Part shown: positions 7,807-16,300 of the stretch, piece after piece
How the letters are laid out: each line of letters opens with the position of its first letter
Position numbering within the stretch: the first letter of the stretch is position 1
Assembly: GCA_001275005.1 (NCBI GenBank)
Contig: JWZX01000762.1
Coordinates: forward strand, 1 to 18,584
From: Chrysochromulina tobinii
Lineage: Eukaryota; Haptophyta; Prymnesiales; Chrysochromulinaceae
DNA length: 18,584 nucleotides
Direction of reading: 5' to 3'
Program-made: the position numbers and the translations under genes
Notes under the pieces: model-generated
Database searches by the model: none
The model's input: the letters and a program-made list of their open reading frames with translations, nothing else
What the model was told of the DNA's origin: nothing

Positions 7807-9255
7807 TTAGCGCAACTCAACAAAAGTACCGGTGTGCACCTCGAGCCAGCACCGCAGCTGCAGCTGCGCGAAGCTGAGCGGCGTGATGGTCAAGGTTACC
7901 CGGCGATCGCGCAACTCGCGCTCTGGGCGCAGGCGCTCGATCTCGGCGCGCTCGTCCACGCTCTTGTTCGCGAGCCGCCGCTCGTGCTTCTCCTTTCGTC
8001 GCTGCGACTTGAACTCCGCGAGCCGCGCCGCGCGTCGCTCCTCGGCGGCAGCTGCGGCCTGGGCGGAGGGCGCACCGCCTGCGAGGAAGCTTGGCGGGGC
8101 GCAGGACCATGCGCGCGTCGCGAAGACGAACTTGTTCAGGAACCACGAGCTCTGCACGCTATGTGTCTCGACGACAACGCAGCTCGCCGCCCGAGCTCTC
8201 GGTCTCTCAACTGGCGGCTCGTTCCCATGTCTGGGTCTCTCAACTGGCGGCTCGCCCTCGTGCGCGCGGGCCTCGATCAGGCTCGTCCCTGCCGCCGCAG
8301 CCCCTGCCGCCGCTGCGCTTGCCGCCGCTGCCCCTGCCGCCGCACCGCCGTCGGCTTCGTTGCCGTCGCCGAGCTCTTCGGCACACTCGACGCACTTGCT
8401 CAGGTTGGCGACCCAAATATGGTACTTGCGCTCGAGCTCGATGCGAGACGCGCCGTGCCAATTGCCCTGGTTCCACTTGCCCACCACCGCGACGGCGGCC
8501 GCGGCAAACCAGTGTCCATTGGCGCCCTCGAAGACATCCCCACGATTCGCAAAGAGCTTCTTCGGTAGACAGCACGGCTTGAGGGCGAGGAAGAAGAAGC
8601 CCGGGCAGCTATTGTACAAGTCGATGCAGCGGAGCGAGAGCATGCCGCACAGATGCACGCCCAGGATCATCGCGGGGGCGCCGTGGGCAAGGAAGGCTCG
8701 CGCGAGGATGCGTCGATCACTCGGGATCTTGAGGTTCGCACGCGACGTGGTCAGCCGAATCGGCCAGTTAGGATCGAGCACGTGCTCAGGGTTGAGGTGC
8801 TTCTCCTGCCGCTCGACGTTGTGCGGCGCCCACATGATGTCGACGAGCACGATCCGCTCCACCTTATCGGCGGGCAGGAGCTCCGAGAGGAACATGCCGA
8901 GGTAGCCAAAGCCGGAGCACAGGTCGAGGATCACGACCTTGGGCGATCCCTCGGGAAGGTCGAGGGCCTCAATGGCCGCGCGTGTGCGTGCAATCACCGG
9001 CGCAACCTCGGCCAGCTCCTTGGCCAGCCGCCTGCCACGACGGATGCGTCCCCACAAGGCCTTCCGCTCCCAAAACCGCGCGCGCCACCTCGCAGCGATG
9101 TCGCAGCACTCATCCAGAAGGGCGCTGTGCGTGGCGTACACGGGCGACGAGCGAAGATCCTTGCGTAGCCACTCACACCACTCCTCGTTCGACACGATCG
9201 TCCCTTTTTGGTCCTCGTCCGCGTCCTCTGGCAGCCCGTGGTCGGCCGACGACAT
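7807..9255 (-). CDS. SAM-dependent methyltransferase, Trm13/METTL25-like
   Basis: The product is about 482 residues from ATG 9255 (MSSADHGLPED). The frame is open a little further but only to a GTG at 9279. The Rossmann methyltransferase core starts at about residue 105 with VVILDLCSGFGYLGMFL (SAM-binding motif I), followed by IVLVDIMW (motif II, acidic end of strand 2). Later come LGVHLCGMLSLRCIDL and ALKPCCLPKK. The HxCG plus PCC pair is typical of the PF13679-type domain found in Trm13 tRNA methyltransferases and METTL25-like proteins. Beyond about residue 300 there is an Ala-rich linker, two 11-residue repeats containing EPPVERPR, and a basic Arg/Lys/Glu-rich helix that could bind nucleic acid. 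No targeting peptide is obvious. The substrate is unknown; RNA modification is plausible but inferred. It is divergent from the scramblase gene. Confidence 0.75.
   Translation of the reverse strand: MSSADHGLPEDADEDQKGTIVSNEEWCEWLRKDLRSSPVYATHSALLDECCDIAARWRARFWERKALWGRIRRGRRLAKELAEVAPVIARTRAAIEALDLPEGSPKVVILDLCSGFGYLGMFLSELLPADKVERIVLVDIMWAPHNVERQEKHLNPEHVLDPNWPIRLTTSRANLKIPSDRRILARAFLAHGAPAMILGVHLCGMLSLRCIDLYNSCPGFFFLALKPCCLPKKLFANRGDVFEGANGHWFAAAAVAVVGKWNQGNWHGASRIELERKYHIWVANLSKCVECAEELGDGNEADGGAAAGAAAASAAAAGAAAAGTSLIEARAHEGEPPVERPRHGNEPPVERPRARAASCVVVETHSVQSSWFLNKFVFATRAWSCAPPSFLAGGAPSAQAAAAAEERRAARLAEFKSQRRKEKHERRLANKSVDERAEIERLRPERELRDRRVTLTITPLSFAQLQLRCWLEVHTGTFVELR
8201..8254 (-). repeat. 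33-bp-period repeat inside methyltransferase
   Basis: A 21-bp core at 8201-8221 recurs exactly at 8234-8254. The 33-bp period is in frame and encodes two copies of an 11-residue unit containing EPPVERPR. It lies in the low-complexity linker, so it probably does not touch the catalytic domain. Confidence 0.9.
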
Positions 9256-9294
9256 AAGCGGCGACGAGGGGGCCTCCACGAAGAACTGCTGTGA
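9256..9294. promoter_or_regulatory. very short divergent start region
   Basis: Only 39 bp separate the ATG of the methyltransferase (9255, minus) from the first in-frame ATG of the scramblase (9295, plus). Either the two share a bidirectional promoter with overlapping 5' ends, or the scramblase starts at the later ATG 9487, which would leave about 230 bp. No core promoter motif is evident. Confidence 0.35.
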
Positions 9295-10684
9295 ATGAAT
9301 TCGAAGGTTTCGTCGCCCCAGAATGCAGCCCCAACGCTGAGGCCGCCTCCCCCCCCATTCTCTTGTGCCTTACGGCATGCTTGGGTGGAGCTCCGAAAGT
9401 TGCATGCGTTCTTATGGTCAAAACGTCCGTTGACGATGTGTTCTTTTCTCTGTGGGCCGGCGGCGGCGCAACAAGGGCCCGGCTTCATGAGCGAGGGCGG
9501 CCTCAAGCCAGGCCTCAAAGGCCGCCTCACGTTCGCGATCGCCAACGCGCCGGCGGACAATGAGCTCAAGCAGGACCTGGCCAAGAAGCTGCAGCCCGTG
9601 CTCTCGAGCAGCAGCAGGCACAAGATGCTGCTCTTGAGCTTGCAGTCGACCCTCAAGGGGAAGGGCGTCGTCGAGTACGAGGGCCAGCCGGACCTGCTCG
9701 TGCACGACCTGCTCTTTCTCCGCCAACGGCTCAACGTGGGCGCCGCCACGATGGGCATCACCGAGTCGCGCATCTTCTGGACGGTGAACACGCCGCACTT
9801 TGAGCCCGAGCGGCTGCCGCCGAACGTGGGCAGGGCGCTCGGCACGATGCTCAAAGAGGGAGGCGCAAAGCCGGGCACGCCCATGCTGCACGGGCGCGAG
9901 GACTCGTCCTGCTGCGAGCGGCTCATGTGTCCGCTCTTCCGCGCGTTCGAGCTCAAGCTCCTCGAGGACGACGAGGACGGCGGCGGCCTGATCATTGAGA
10001 GGCCGATGGTATGCGAGCCGTGCCAGTGCTGGCCTGTCTGCTTCTCGCAGAGCCAGCGCGTGCTCGTCAAGGACCTGGACGGCCGCCTCCTCGGGCAGGC
10101 CATCGAGCCCTCACCCCTCCTCTGCGGCTACCACACCTCCGCACGCAACGCAGCCGCGCTAGGGGGCTCCGCTGCCAACGGATCCGCAAGGGCGCTCGAC
10201 ACGGCGCTCGGCTGGGCGCCCCAATTCTGTTGCACGCGCGTGTACGTGGCGCAGGACGCCAAGGGCGAGTCGCTCTACATCCTCAAGGCGAACATGTGCC
10301 GCGACAACTGCTGCGCGCCGGGCTGCTGCAACGAGAGCTTCGATGTCGAGATGTATGACTGGGCTACCGGAGAGTACGTCGGTATGTCGGCCTTCCTATG
10401 GCCACTGATGACCTGCCTTTGCATGCAAGTGCTCATCGCAGCGCGTCCACCTGCCAGGTATGTCCGCCTTCCTATGGCCGGGCTGCAACTTTGGAGGCGA
10501 CACCGACCGCTCGCAGCTCGTGGTGCGCATGCCGCCCAAGGCCACGCCCACGCACCGCGCCGCGCTCCTCGCGGCGATGCTCCTTATCGAGTACACGGCC
10601 GTTGAGAACAGCCGGCAGCTCGACTGCTCCAACGGCACAGGGGCGTTGGGAGCGCCGCCCCGGGCAGAGGAGATGCATCGCTGA
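9295..10684 (+). CDS. phospholipid scramblase family protein
   Basis: Exons are 9295-10381 and 10458-10684 (437 residues from ATG 9295). ATG 9487 (MSEGGLKPG) is a good alternative start, because the first 64 residues look poorly constrained. The scramblase domain runs from about residue 202 to the end: SSCCERLMCPLFRAFELKLL, LIIERPMVCEPCQCWPVC, VYVAQDAKGESLYILKANMC, CCAPGCCNESFDVEMYD, then LWPGCNFGGDTDRSQLVVRM and a closing hydrophobic helix AALLAAMLLIEYTAVEN (about 397-413). This matches the Cys-rich beta-barrel plus buried C-terminal helix order of PLSCR proteins, which are linked to calcium-dependent movement of phospholipids between membrane leaflets or to nuclear roles. The region before the domain (about 65-200) is unrecognised. 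The single intron, at codon 363, is introner-like. Confidence 0.88.
10382..10457 (+). mobile_element. introner-like intron in scramblase (76 nt)
   Basis: Donor GTATGT, acceptor CTGCCAG, phase 1. Splicing gives EYVG-MSAFLWPGCN, which matches the scramblase family. Positions 10381-10403 and 10457-10479 are direct repeats (22 of 23 identical), so the intron begins with a copy of the exon that follows it. The remaining 53 bp contain ACTGATGA and the 17-mer TTGCATGCAAGTGCTCA (10419-10435), shared with two ClpB introns. I infer an introner that inserted with a 23-bp target duplication. Confidence 0.75.
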
Positions 10685-11152
10685 CCCTTTCCATATGACT
10701 CTCCATACGCCTTGAAAAGATGGGACGGGGGTCGCACATGACTACAGCTATGTACGGGCACGCCAACGCGGTGACCGATAGAAATATAAAAAATCGTAAA
10801 TACGTGTGTATTCGAGTATAATCTGCACCGAGTAACTCATATCTCAGTATCTGTAGACCGAGTAGTACTGTACAGCGCGCAAGACGTACATGCGAAGTGC
10901 AGCTGAAGCGGGCGGCCGAGCGGAGGTGGGAGGATGCATCCGTATCCTCCGCCGAGACCGCCCTTTGCGTGACGCCGTTTGATGCCGTGAGCTCTCCCAT
11001 GGAGCTCTCCGTGTGCGCCGATCCGATCGTGCCCCCTGTATTTAGCGATATGGGTTTACGCACGTATCGTATTGGCCCCGTCGATGGCGCCAACGGCGGT
11101 CGGCGCCCAGGTCTCGGACGTCGGAGCTCTGACCTCTGTCCCACCTCACTCC
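10685..11152. other. intergenic between convergent genes
   Basis: This follows the scramblase stop and precedes the stop of the truncated paralogue. An A/T-richer tract lies at about 10775-10870. Open frames exist at 10897-11256 (+) and 10584-11240 (-), but neither begins with a convincing ATG or shows a family motif. The 51-bp dispersed repeat (11140-11190) starts at the right end. Confidence 0.55.
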
Positions 11153-11190
11153 TCAGTGTGGCATCTCTTCGAAAGCGTAGTCCTTGGCCA
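11140..11190 (+). repeat. 51-bp dispersed direct repeat, copy 1
   Basis: This segment matches 13025-13075 in the same orientation with 5 mismatches in 51. About 40-60 bp upstream, both copies are preceded by AACGGCGGTCGGCG, so a longer diverged repeat is likely. Copy 1 supplies the last codons of the truncated paralogue on the minus strand. Confidence 0.85.
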
Positions 11191-12040
11191 AGGTGCGCTC
11201 CTGAAGATCGCCTAGGACATTTCCGCAGAAAGGTTTGCACTGATTGGTCGTCCTAGCAAGATCCGTTAGGCTCGTCAGAGCCATCGAGACCGTGTCGCGC
11301 GAGCTCCTGCGTCGTGGACCTAGATCTGGAAGCACGCGTGCCACATCATCGTCTACATCCGGGCCGCTTACACCCACACGTGATGCCTTCGTCGCTGTGG
11401 CCATGTTCGGCGCTGTGGCCATCGCTGCTGCAGCCACAAGGCGCATGCGGCATGGCGCCGCGCACCACAGCCGATCCGGAGCGACGACGTTGCCGCTGTC
11501 GATGTCCTGAGGTGCCGCATGAGCCATGGTCTTGAGCAAAGAGATTCGGTCTTGCAACTGCTCCATCTCTTCGAGTGCCGCCTGCAGCTCCTTCGAGTGT
11601 TCCATTTGCCGAGCCAGTTCCGACCGTGCGGCCCTTGGCACTTCCGACGAGATGGTGAAGCTATTCGACGGCGAACAGACTTCACTCCCATCGCTGTCGC
11701 TGAGCTGAATTGGCGTCGTGCTCCACGCCACCGTGCTGTCGCTTTTGCCATTCTGCCCGACCCTTGACTCTTGCCCGAATCTGAGATGACTCTCGGGACG
11801 CGGTGAAGTACGTGTCCACGCTGAACGAGGGCTTCGCGGTGAACGAGGGCTTGCGCCGCCGAGAGAGCTGCTCGAGACGCTCGAGCTGCTCGCTGCCCGC
11901 TTCAACTCATACTGTTCCTTTCGTAGTAGATCAGTAAAGATCATCGCTGCGTGTGCCGTGCCTCGCTCGATGATCCTCGGAGCACGGCTCATGGTGGAGA
12001 CGACGAACGAGTCCACATGAGGCGGCCCTCCCGCTTGCAT
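11153..12040 (-). CDS. truncated inverted paralogue of the helical protein
   Basis: Starting at ATG 12040 (MQAGGPP), the first 254 or so residues match residues 12-265 of the gene at 4817 with about 19 differences (roughly 93% identity), including SPRSPRSPRS, PIQLSDSDGSEV and the coiled coil. Homology stops after DTVSMA. The remaining 40 or so residues (SLTDLARTTNQCK onward) come from unrelated DNA, including the 51-bp dispersed repeat. The helical middle, the Ala/Lys helix and the C-terminus are absent. The frame has no internal stop. An upstream ATG at 12184 is also in frame. Nucleotide changes between the copies (about 19 replacement, 8 silent) are near the neutral expectation, so the copy may be a pseudogene that has not yet acquired a stop. 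Confidence 0.6.
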   Translation of the reverse strand: MQAGGPPHVDSFVVSTMSRAPRIIERGTAHAAMIFTDLLRKEQYELKRAASSSSVSSSSLGGASPRSPRSPRSAWTRTSPRPESHLRFGQESRVGQNGKSDSTVAWSTTPIQLSDSDGSEVCSPSNSFTISSEVPRAARSELARQMEHSKELQAALEEMEQLQDRISLLKTMAHAAPQDIDSGNVVAPDRLWCAAPCRMRLVAAAAMATAPNMATATKASRVGVSGPDVDDDVARVLPDLGPRRRSSRDTVSMALTSLTDLARTTNQCKPFCGNVLGDLQERTLAKDYAFEEMPH

Positions 12041-12219
12041 TCCAAAGCGGCGAGCGGCGAGGGGTCGCAGACGCGGTGCGGGTACGGGGCCAGCAGCTGG
12101 CCGGCAGCATGAGTTTCGGGAAGATGAATTTCTTCCGGGATTCTCGGATATAGATTCGTCTGAGTGCGTCGCACGCGCACTCATTGAGTGCCGGGATTCT
12201 CGGATAGATTCGTTTCGGG
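11273..12219 (-). repeat. inverted duplication, right arm
   Basis: This is the reverse-orientation partner of 4708-5617. The inner boundary is sharp at 11273, just after the codons for SMA. On the outer side, similarity extends beyond the ATG into the 5' flank with an extra insertion of roughly 75-90 bp, in which CCGGGATTCTCGGATA occurs twice (12135-12150 and 12191-12206). The arms enclose about 5.6 kb holding the rest of the full-length gene, the methyltransferase and the scramblase. Confidence 0.92.
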
Positions 12220-12273
12220 AGCGTACCACCGTCGGCCCTTTTTGATGAAGTGATCGCCGTTAAAGTTGAATGC

Positions 12274-12303
12274 CGTCGGCCCTTTATAGAAAAAGGGCCG
12301 ACG
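12274..12303. repeat. perfect 12-bp hairpin
   Basis: Left arm CGTCGGCCCTTT (12274-12285), loop of 6, right arm AAAGGGCCGACG (12292-12303). Another GTCGGCCCTTTT lies about 40 bp to the left (near 12231). A related TTTATAGAAAAAGGGTCGGCG occurs upstream of the full-length paralogue near 4567. It could be a remnant of a small inverted-repeat element or a transcript hairpin. Confidence 0.8.
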
Positions 12304-12594
12304 AACGGCCGTGCATCAAAAGGCGCTAGGACTGCTTTTGCAGCTTTTCCTGCGCGCGCGCTCCTTCTACTATTCTGAGAGCTTGAGAGGCGGGCCTTCT
12401 CCGCGGCTGCCGTCCCGCGCGAACAACACAAGTACTGCGAGCGAGCCCGCCCCTGATTAGTCATTGATTGAATTATTGAGACACAGACACACCGTAGTAT
12501 AATACGGGGTACAGGTCGAGATATCTACTGAGGCTCATAGGATATCGATATCCCATAGCAGCACACGCAGCGAGCTCGTCGTACAGTAGTACAG

Positions 12595-12646
12595 ACTCAC
12601 TCACTCACTCACTCACTCACTCACTCACTCACTCACTCACTCACTA
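12595..12646 (+). repeat. (ACTC)n microsatellite, about 13 units
   Basis: An uninterrupted tetranucleotide repeat of roughly 51 bp. Length polymorphism between strains would be expected. Confidence 0.97.
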
Positions 12647-12793
12647 GGGGGCATGGTTGCTCACGCTATGCGCATGCGACCACTGGCTTGAAGTTAGCGA
12701 GGGATGCGTTGGCCGTCGCTAAATGTAACAGTAAGAGTGGAATGGTCGGCACGAGGGTCGTACCACTCAGAGCCGGTCTCGGCCTACGCGTAA

Positions 12794-12831
12794 ACGACGA
12801 ACGCAACGACGAACGCAACGACACGAACGCA
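12794..12831 (+). repeat. 12-bp tandem repeat ACGACGAACGCA
   Basis: Two perfect units (12794-12805, 12806-12817) and a third with a 2-bp insertion (12818-12831). Intergenic. Confidence 0.85.
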
Positions 12832-13024
12832 AGGTCCACACTATAAAGTAAGTATAAAGCGGCGCTCATGCAAGCACGCCCCCCGCGGGTCATTGGTGAC
12901 CCAAAATTATCACCCTTGAGCAGGGTCATCAAACTAAGACCCAACTGTGAGTGACCCAAAACTGTTAACGGCGGTCGGCGGCCACGCCTCTGTGCTCTGA
13001 CGTGACCTCATTCCCTAGCATTTT

Positions 13025-13075
13025 CCCACCTCATTCCACAGTGTGGCACCTCTTCGAATGCGTAGTCCTTGGCTA
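13025..13075 (+). repeat. 51-bp dispersed direct repeat, copy 2
   Basis: Matches 11140-11190 with 5 mismatches. Here it lies in intergenic DNA with no open coding context. Sequence to its right (CTACATACTTGGCG) does not match copy 1, so the unit ends at about 13075. Confidence 0.85.
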
Positions 13076-13385
13076 CATACTTGGCGTGGCCTTGCGCTAC
13101 ATTCGCCTACGCTACATCTTCAGAGCCTACAGGAGATCTCTCCCACGCAACCGAAGGCGAAGTACGATCGGCAAAAAGGACACAGAAATAAAAGAGAAAT
13201 TCTTAAGGTTTTTGGTGAAACCAACTGCAAACCCAAACGTCGGTAACGTGTGCGCGACCTTCGGACTTGCGAGACTTGGCACTTTGCGTGTTGCGACTAA
13301 ATCATGGACTAAATTTATATCGTATGAAAGACGTGCATGTTGCCCACAGCCACACCCGCCCCGGCGGCCTTCATACGTGCTCTGA

Positions 13386-16300
13386 TCACTTACCCAACGA
13401 GCTGAGAGCGGGAGCGCCAGTGCCCTTGCCATTGCCCTCGCTCTTGCCCTCGCTCTTGCCCTCGCCCTCGCCCTCGCCTTCGCCGCGCCGGCGCATGATC
13501 CGAATCCGCAGCGAGACGCGATCGAAGTCAGCATCGACCTCGAGTGTATCTCCGTCGCGGTACTCGCCCGCCACCAGCCCACGCGCGAGGGGCGTCTCAA
13601 GCTCCTTCTGGACCACGCGCTTGAGAGGGCGCGCGCCGTACTCGGGCGAGTAGCCCAGGTCCGCAAGCACGCCGAGCGCTGCGTCGGTCACTTGCAACGT
13701 CACCTCCCTTGCAGCGAGCCGCTTCTGCACGCCGCCCAGGGTGAGACGCGCGATCGTCTGCAGTTGCCTTTTTTGGAGCGGCTGGAAGATGATGAGCTCT
13801 CCGAGCCGGTTGAGGAACTCAGGTCGGTATGTCTCTCGCAGCTGGTCGAGCACGCGCAGCCGCACCTCATCCAGCCTCGAGGGGTCGCCGTTGGCCTCGA
13901 GGATCGTACTCGCACCCACATTGGAAGTAAGGATGATGATCGTGTTCCGAAAGTTGACGGTGCGCCCTTGCCCATCGGTCACGCGCCCGTCGTCGAGGAT
14001 CTGGAGCAGGACATTGAACACCTCGGGATGCGCCTTGTCCATCTCATCGAAGAGTACGACCGCGTACGGCCGGCGGCGCACTGCCTCGGTGAGCTGCCCC
14101 CCCTGCTCGTAGCCCACGTAGCCGGGCGGTGCGCCGACCAGCCGAGAGACGCTCTCCTTGGCCATGTACTCGGACATGTCCAGCCGCACCTGATGAGCGG
14201 GCTCATCACGGAGGTCATCAACGCTCATCACGGAGGCCATCAACGCTCATCACGGAGGCCATTGGGCGCAGGCGCTCATCACGGAGGTCATCAACGCTCA
14301 TCACGGAGGTCATCAACGCTCATCACGGAGGCCATTGGGCGCAGGCGCTCATCACGGAGGTCATCAACGCTCGTCGTAGGCCATCGGAGGCGCTATCGGC
14401 AGTCATCAGAGGTCATCGCTCGCCCTCGGCGCACCATCGCGTCATCGGAATCAAAGAGTTTATTCGCGAGTGCCTTCGCTAGCTCCGTCTTCCCCACACC
14501 CGTTGGCCCGAGGAACAGAAAGGAGGCGAGGGGCTGGCTCGGGTCTGCGAGTCCAGCACGCGAGCGAAGGATCGCATCCGAGACAGCATCGACCGCCTCC
14601 GACTGGCCCGCCACGCGCGCCCCGAGCGCCTCGGGCAGGTCGAGCAGCTTTTGGGCCTCGGACGCGAGGAGTTTCGTCACTGGCACCCCCGTCCATTGAG
14701 AAACGACCTCGGCCACCTCCTCTTCGCCGACTGTCGTACGCAGCAGCGGCGGCAAATCTGCGGAGTCGATCACCACAACAGCACCGGCGGCCGCCGCAGC
14801 GGCGGCAGCGGCGGCGGCGGCAGCGGCGGCGGCCGCGCGCCCTAGCGCCTCCTCCTCCGCTAGCCGAAGCCGACGCTGTAGCTCGGGCAGCTTGGCGTAC
14901 TTGAGCTCGGCCGCGCGGGAGAGCTCGTACGATTGCTCCGCCTGCTCGATCTCGACGTTGGTCGCCTCGATCTGGGACTTGAGCTCGCGCACCTGCTCAG
15001 GCGGGCTCATCAAGGAGGCCATCAGACGCAATCATACAGGCCATCATCAGGGCTCATCAAGGAGGCAATCAGACGCAATCATACAGGCCATCATCGGGGC
15101 CATCAATCAGTTGTACTCCTCGCTGCAATCAGTACATCAATCAGTACATCAATCGGTACTTCAATCAATCATTTGTACTCCTCGCTCACCGCCTCGAGCC
15201 TCGACTTCTCCTCCTCCCACCGCTTCGTCAGCTCCGCCTGCTCCGCCTGCAGCGTGTCCGCCTCGTCCGTGAGTGCGCGCAGCCGGCCGGCGGCGCGTGC
15301 GTCGGTCAATGCGTCTTGCTTGAGCGAGATCATCTCCATCTGCACCTGCAGCAGCCGCCGGCTGACCTCATCCAGCCGTTGGGGGCGCGACGTGGCATCG
15401 ATGCGCAGCTTGGCCGCCGCTTCGTCGATGAGGTCGATGGCCTTATCGGGCAAGAAGCGATCGGCGATGTAACGATCCGAGAGCACGGCCGCTGCCACGA
15501 GGGCGGCATCCGAGATGGAGACGCCGTGGTGAAGCTCATAGCGCTCCTTGAGGCCGCGGAGGATCGCCGTGGTCGCTTCCACAGAGGGGGGCTCCACGTA
15601 GACCTGTGGGGAGGGGGGGAGGGCGTCGTGGTGAGCACTTGCATGCAAGGTAGCTCATCAGTGGCAATCAGAGGGGGGCTCCACGTAGACCTGCTGGAAG
15701 CGACGCTCGAGCGCAGCGTCCTTTTCGATGTACTCGCGGTACTCATCGAGGGTCGTCGCTCCGATGCATGCGAGATCTCCGCGAGCGAGCGCCGGCTTGA
15801 GCAGATTCGACGCGTCCATCGCGCCGTTGCCGCCGCCCGCACCAACGACGGTGTGGATCTCGTCAATGAAGAGTACCACCTCGCCGTCGGCCATGGTGAC
15901 TTCATCAATGACCGCCTTGAGACGCTCTTCGAATTCGCCCCTATACTTGGCACCCGCGAGGAGGGAGCCCATGTCGAGAGCGAGTAACCGCCGGTCGCGG
16001 AGCGTCTCGGGCACGTCGCCACTCGCGATGCGCTGCGCAAGGCCCTCGGCGATCGCAGTCTTGCCTACGCCAGGCTCCCCGATTAGGATCGGATTGCTCT
16101 TCGTGCGGCGCGAGAGTACCGTCATCGCGCGCCGTACCTCGTCGTCACGCCCGATGACAGGATCGAGCTTCCCTTCGCGCGCGAGCTTCGTCAGGTCGCG
16201 AGAGTACTTGGCGAGCGCCTCGTACGATCCCTCGGGCGTGCGCGACGTAATGCGCCGGTTGCCACGTACCTGTGCGGAGGAGAGGGCGCCGTGCTGAGCA

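Larger units (their letters stand above)
12220..13385. other. repeat-rich intergenic region
   Basis: No gene can be supported here. It contains a perfect hairpin, a tetranucleotide microsatellite, a 12-bp tandem repeat, a pair of GTGACCCAAAA motifs near 12897 and 12951, and the second 51-bp dispersed repeat (13025-13075). Short open frames (12666-12959 minus, 13002-13385 plus) have no recognisable features. It lies between the 5' end of the truncated paralogue and the 3' end of ClpB. Confidence 0.65.

Noticed and set aside
7832-8905. Long open frames antisense to the methyltransferase
   Set aside because: They are mirror frames of a GC-rich coding region; only the minus-strand frame has methyltransferase motifs.
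9295-9486. N-terminal targeting peptide on the scramblase
   Set aside because: The first 64 residues have a Pro run and some hydrophobic patches but no clear signal or transit layout, and ATG 9487 is an equally good start.
10897-11256. 119-codon open frame (+) and the opposing 10584-11240 frame
   Set aside because: The plus frame begins with GTG, not ATG; neither has family motifs, and the plus frame ends inside the paralogue's unique tail. Long chance frames are expected at this GC content.
12666-12959. 97-codon open frame on the minus strand
   Set aside because: It starts at a non-ATG codon, spans the 12-bp tandem repeat, and shows no conserved pattern.
13002-13385. 127-codon open frame (+) with a hydrophobic, Arg-rich product
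   Set aside because: It starts without ATG and runs through the 51-bp dispersed repeat; the similar sequence at 11140 is not read in this way.
14201-14368. CRISPR-like array of regularly spaced repeats
   Set aside because: The units abut with no unique spacers and lie inside a well-supported eukaryotic ClpB intron.
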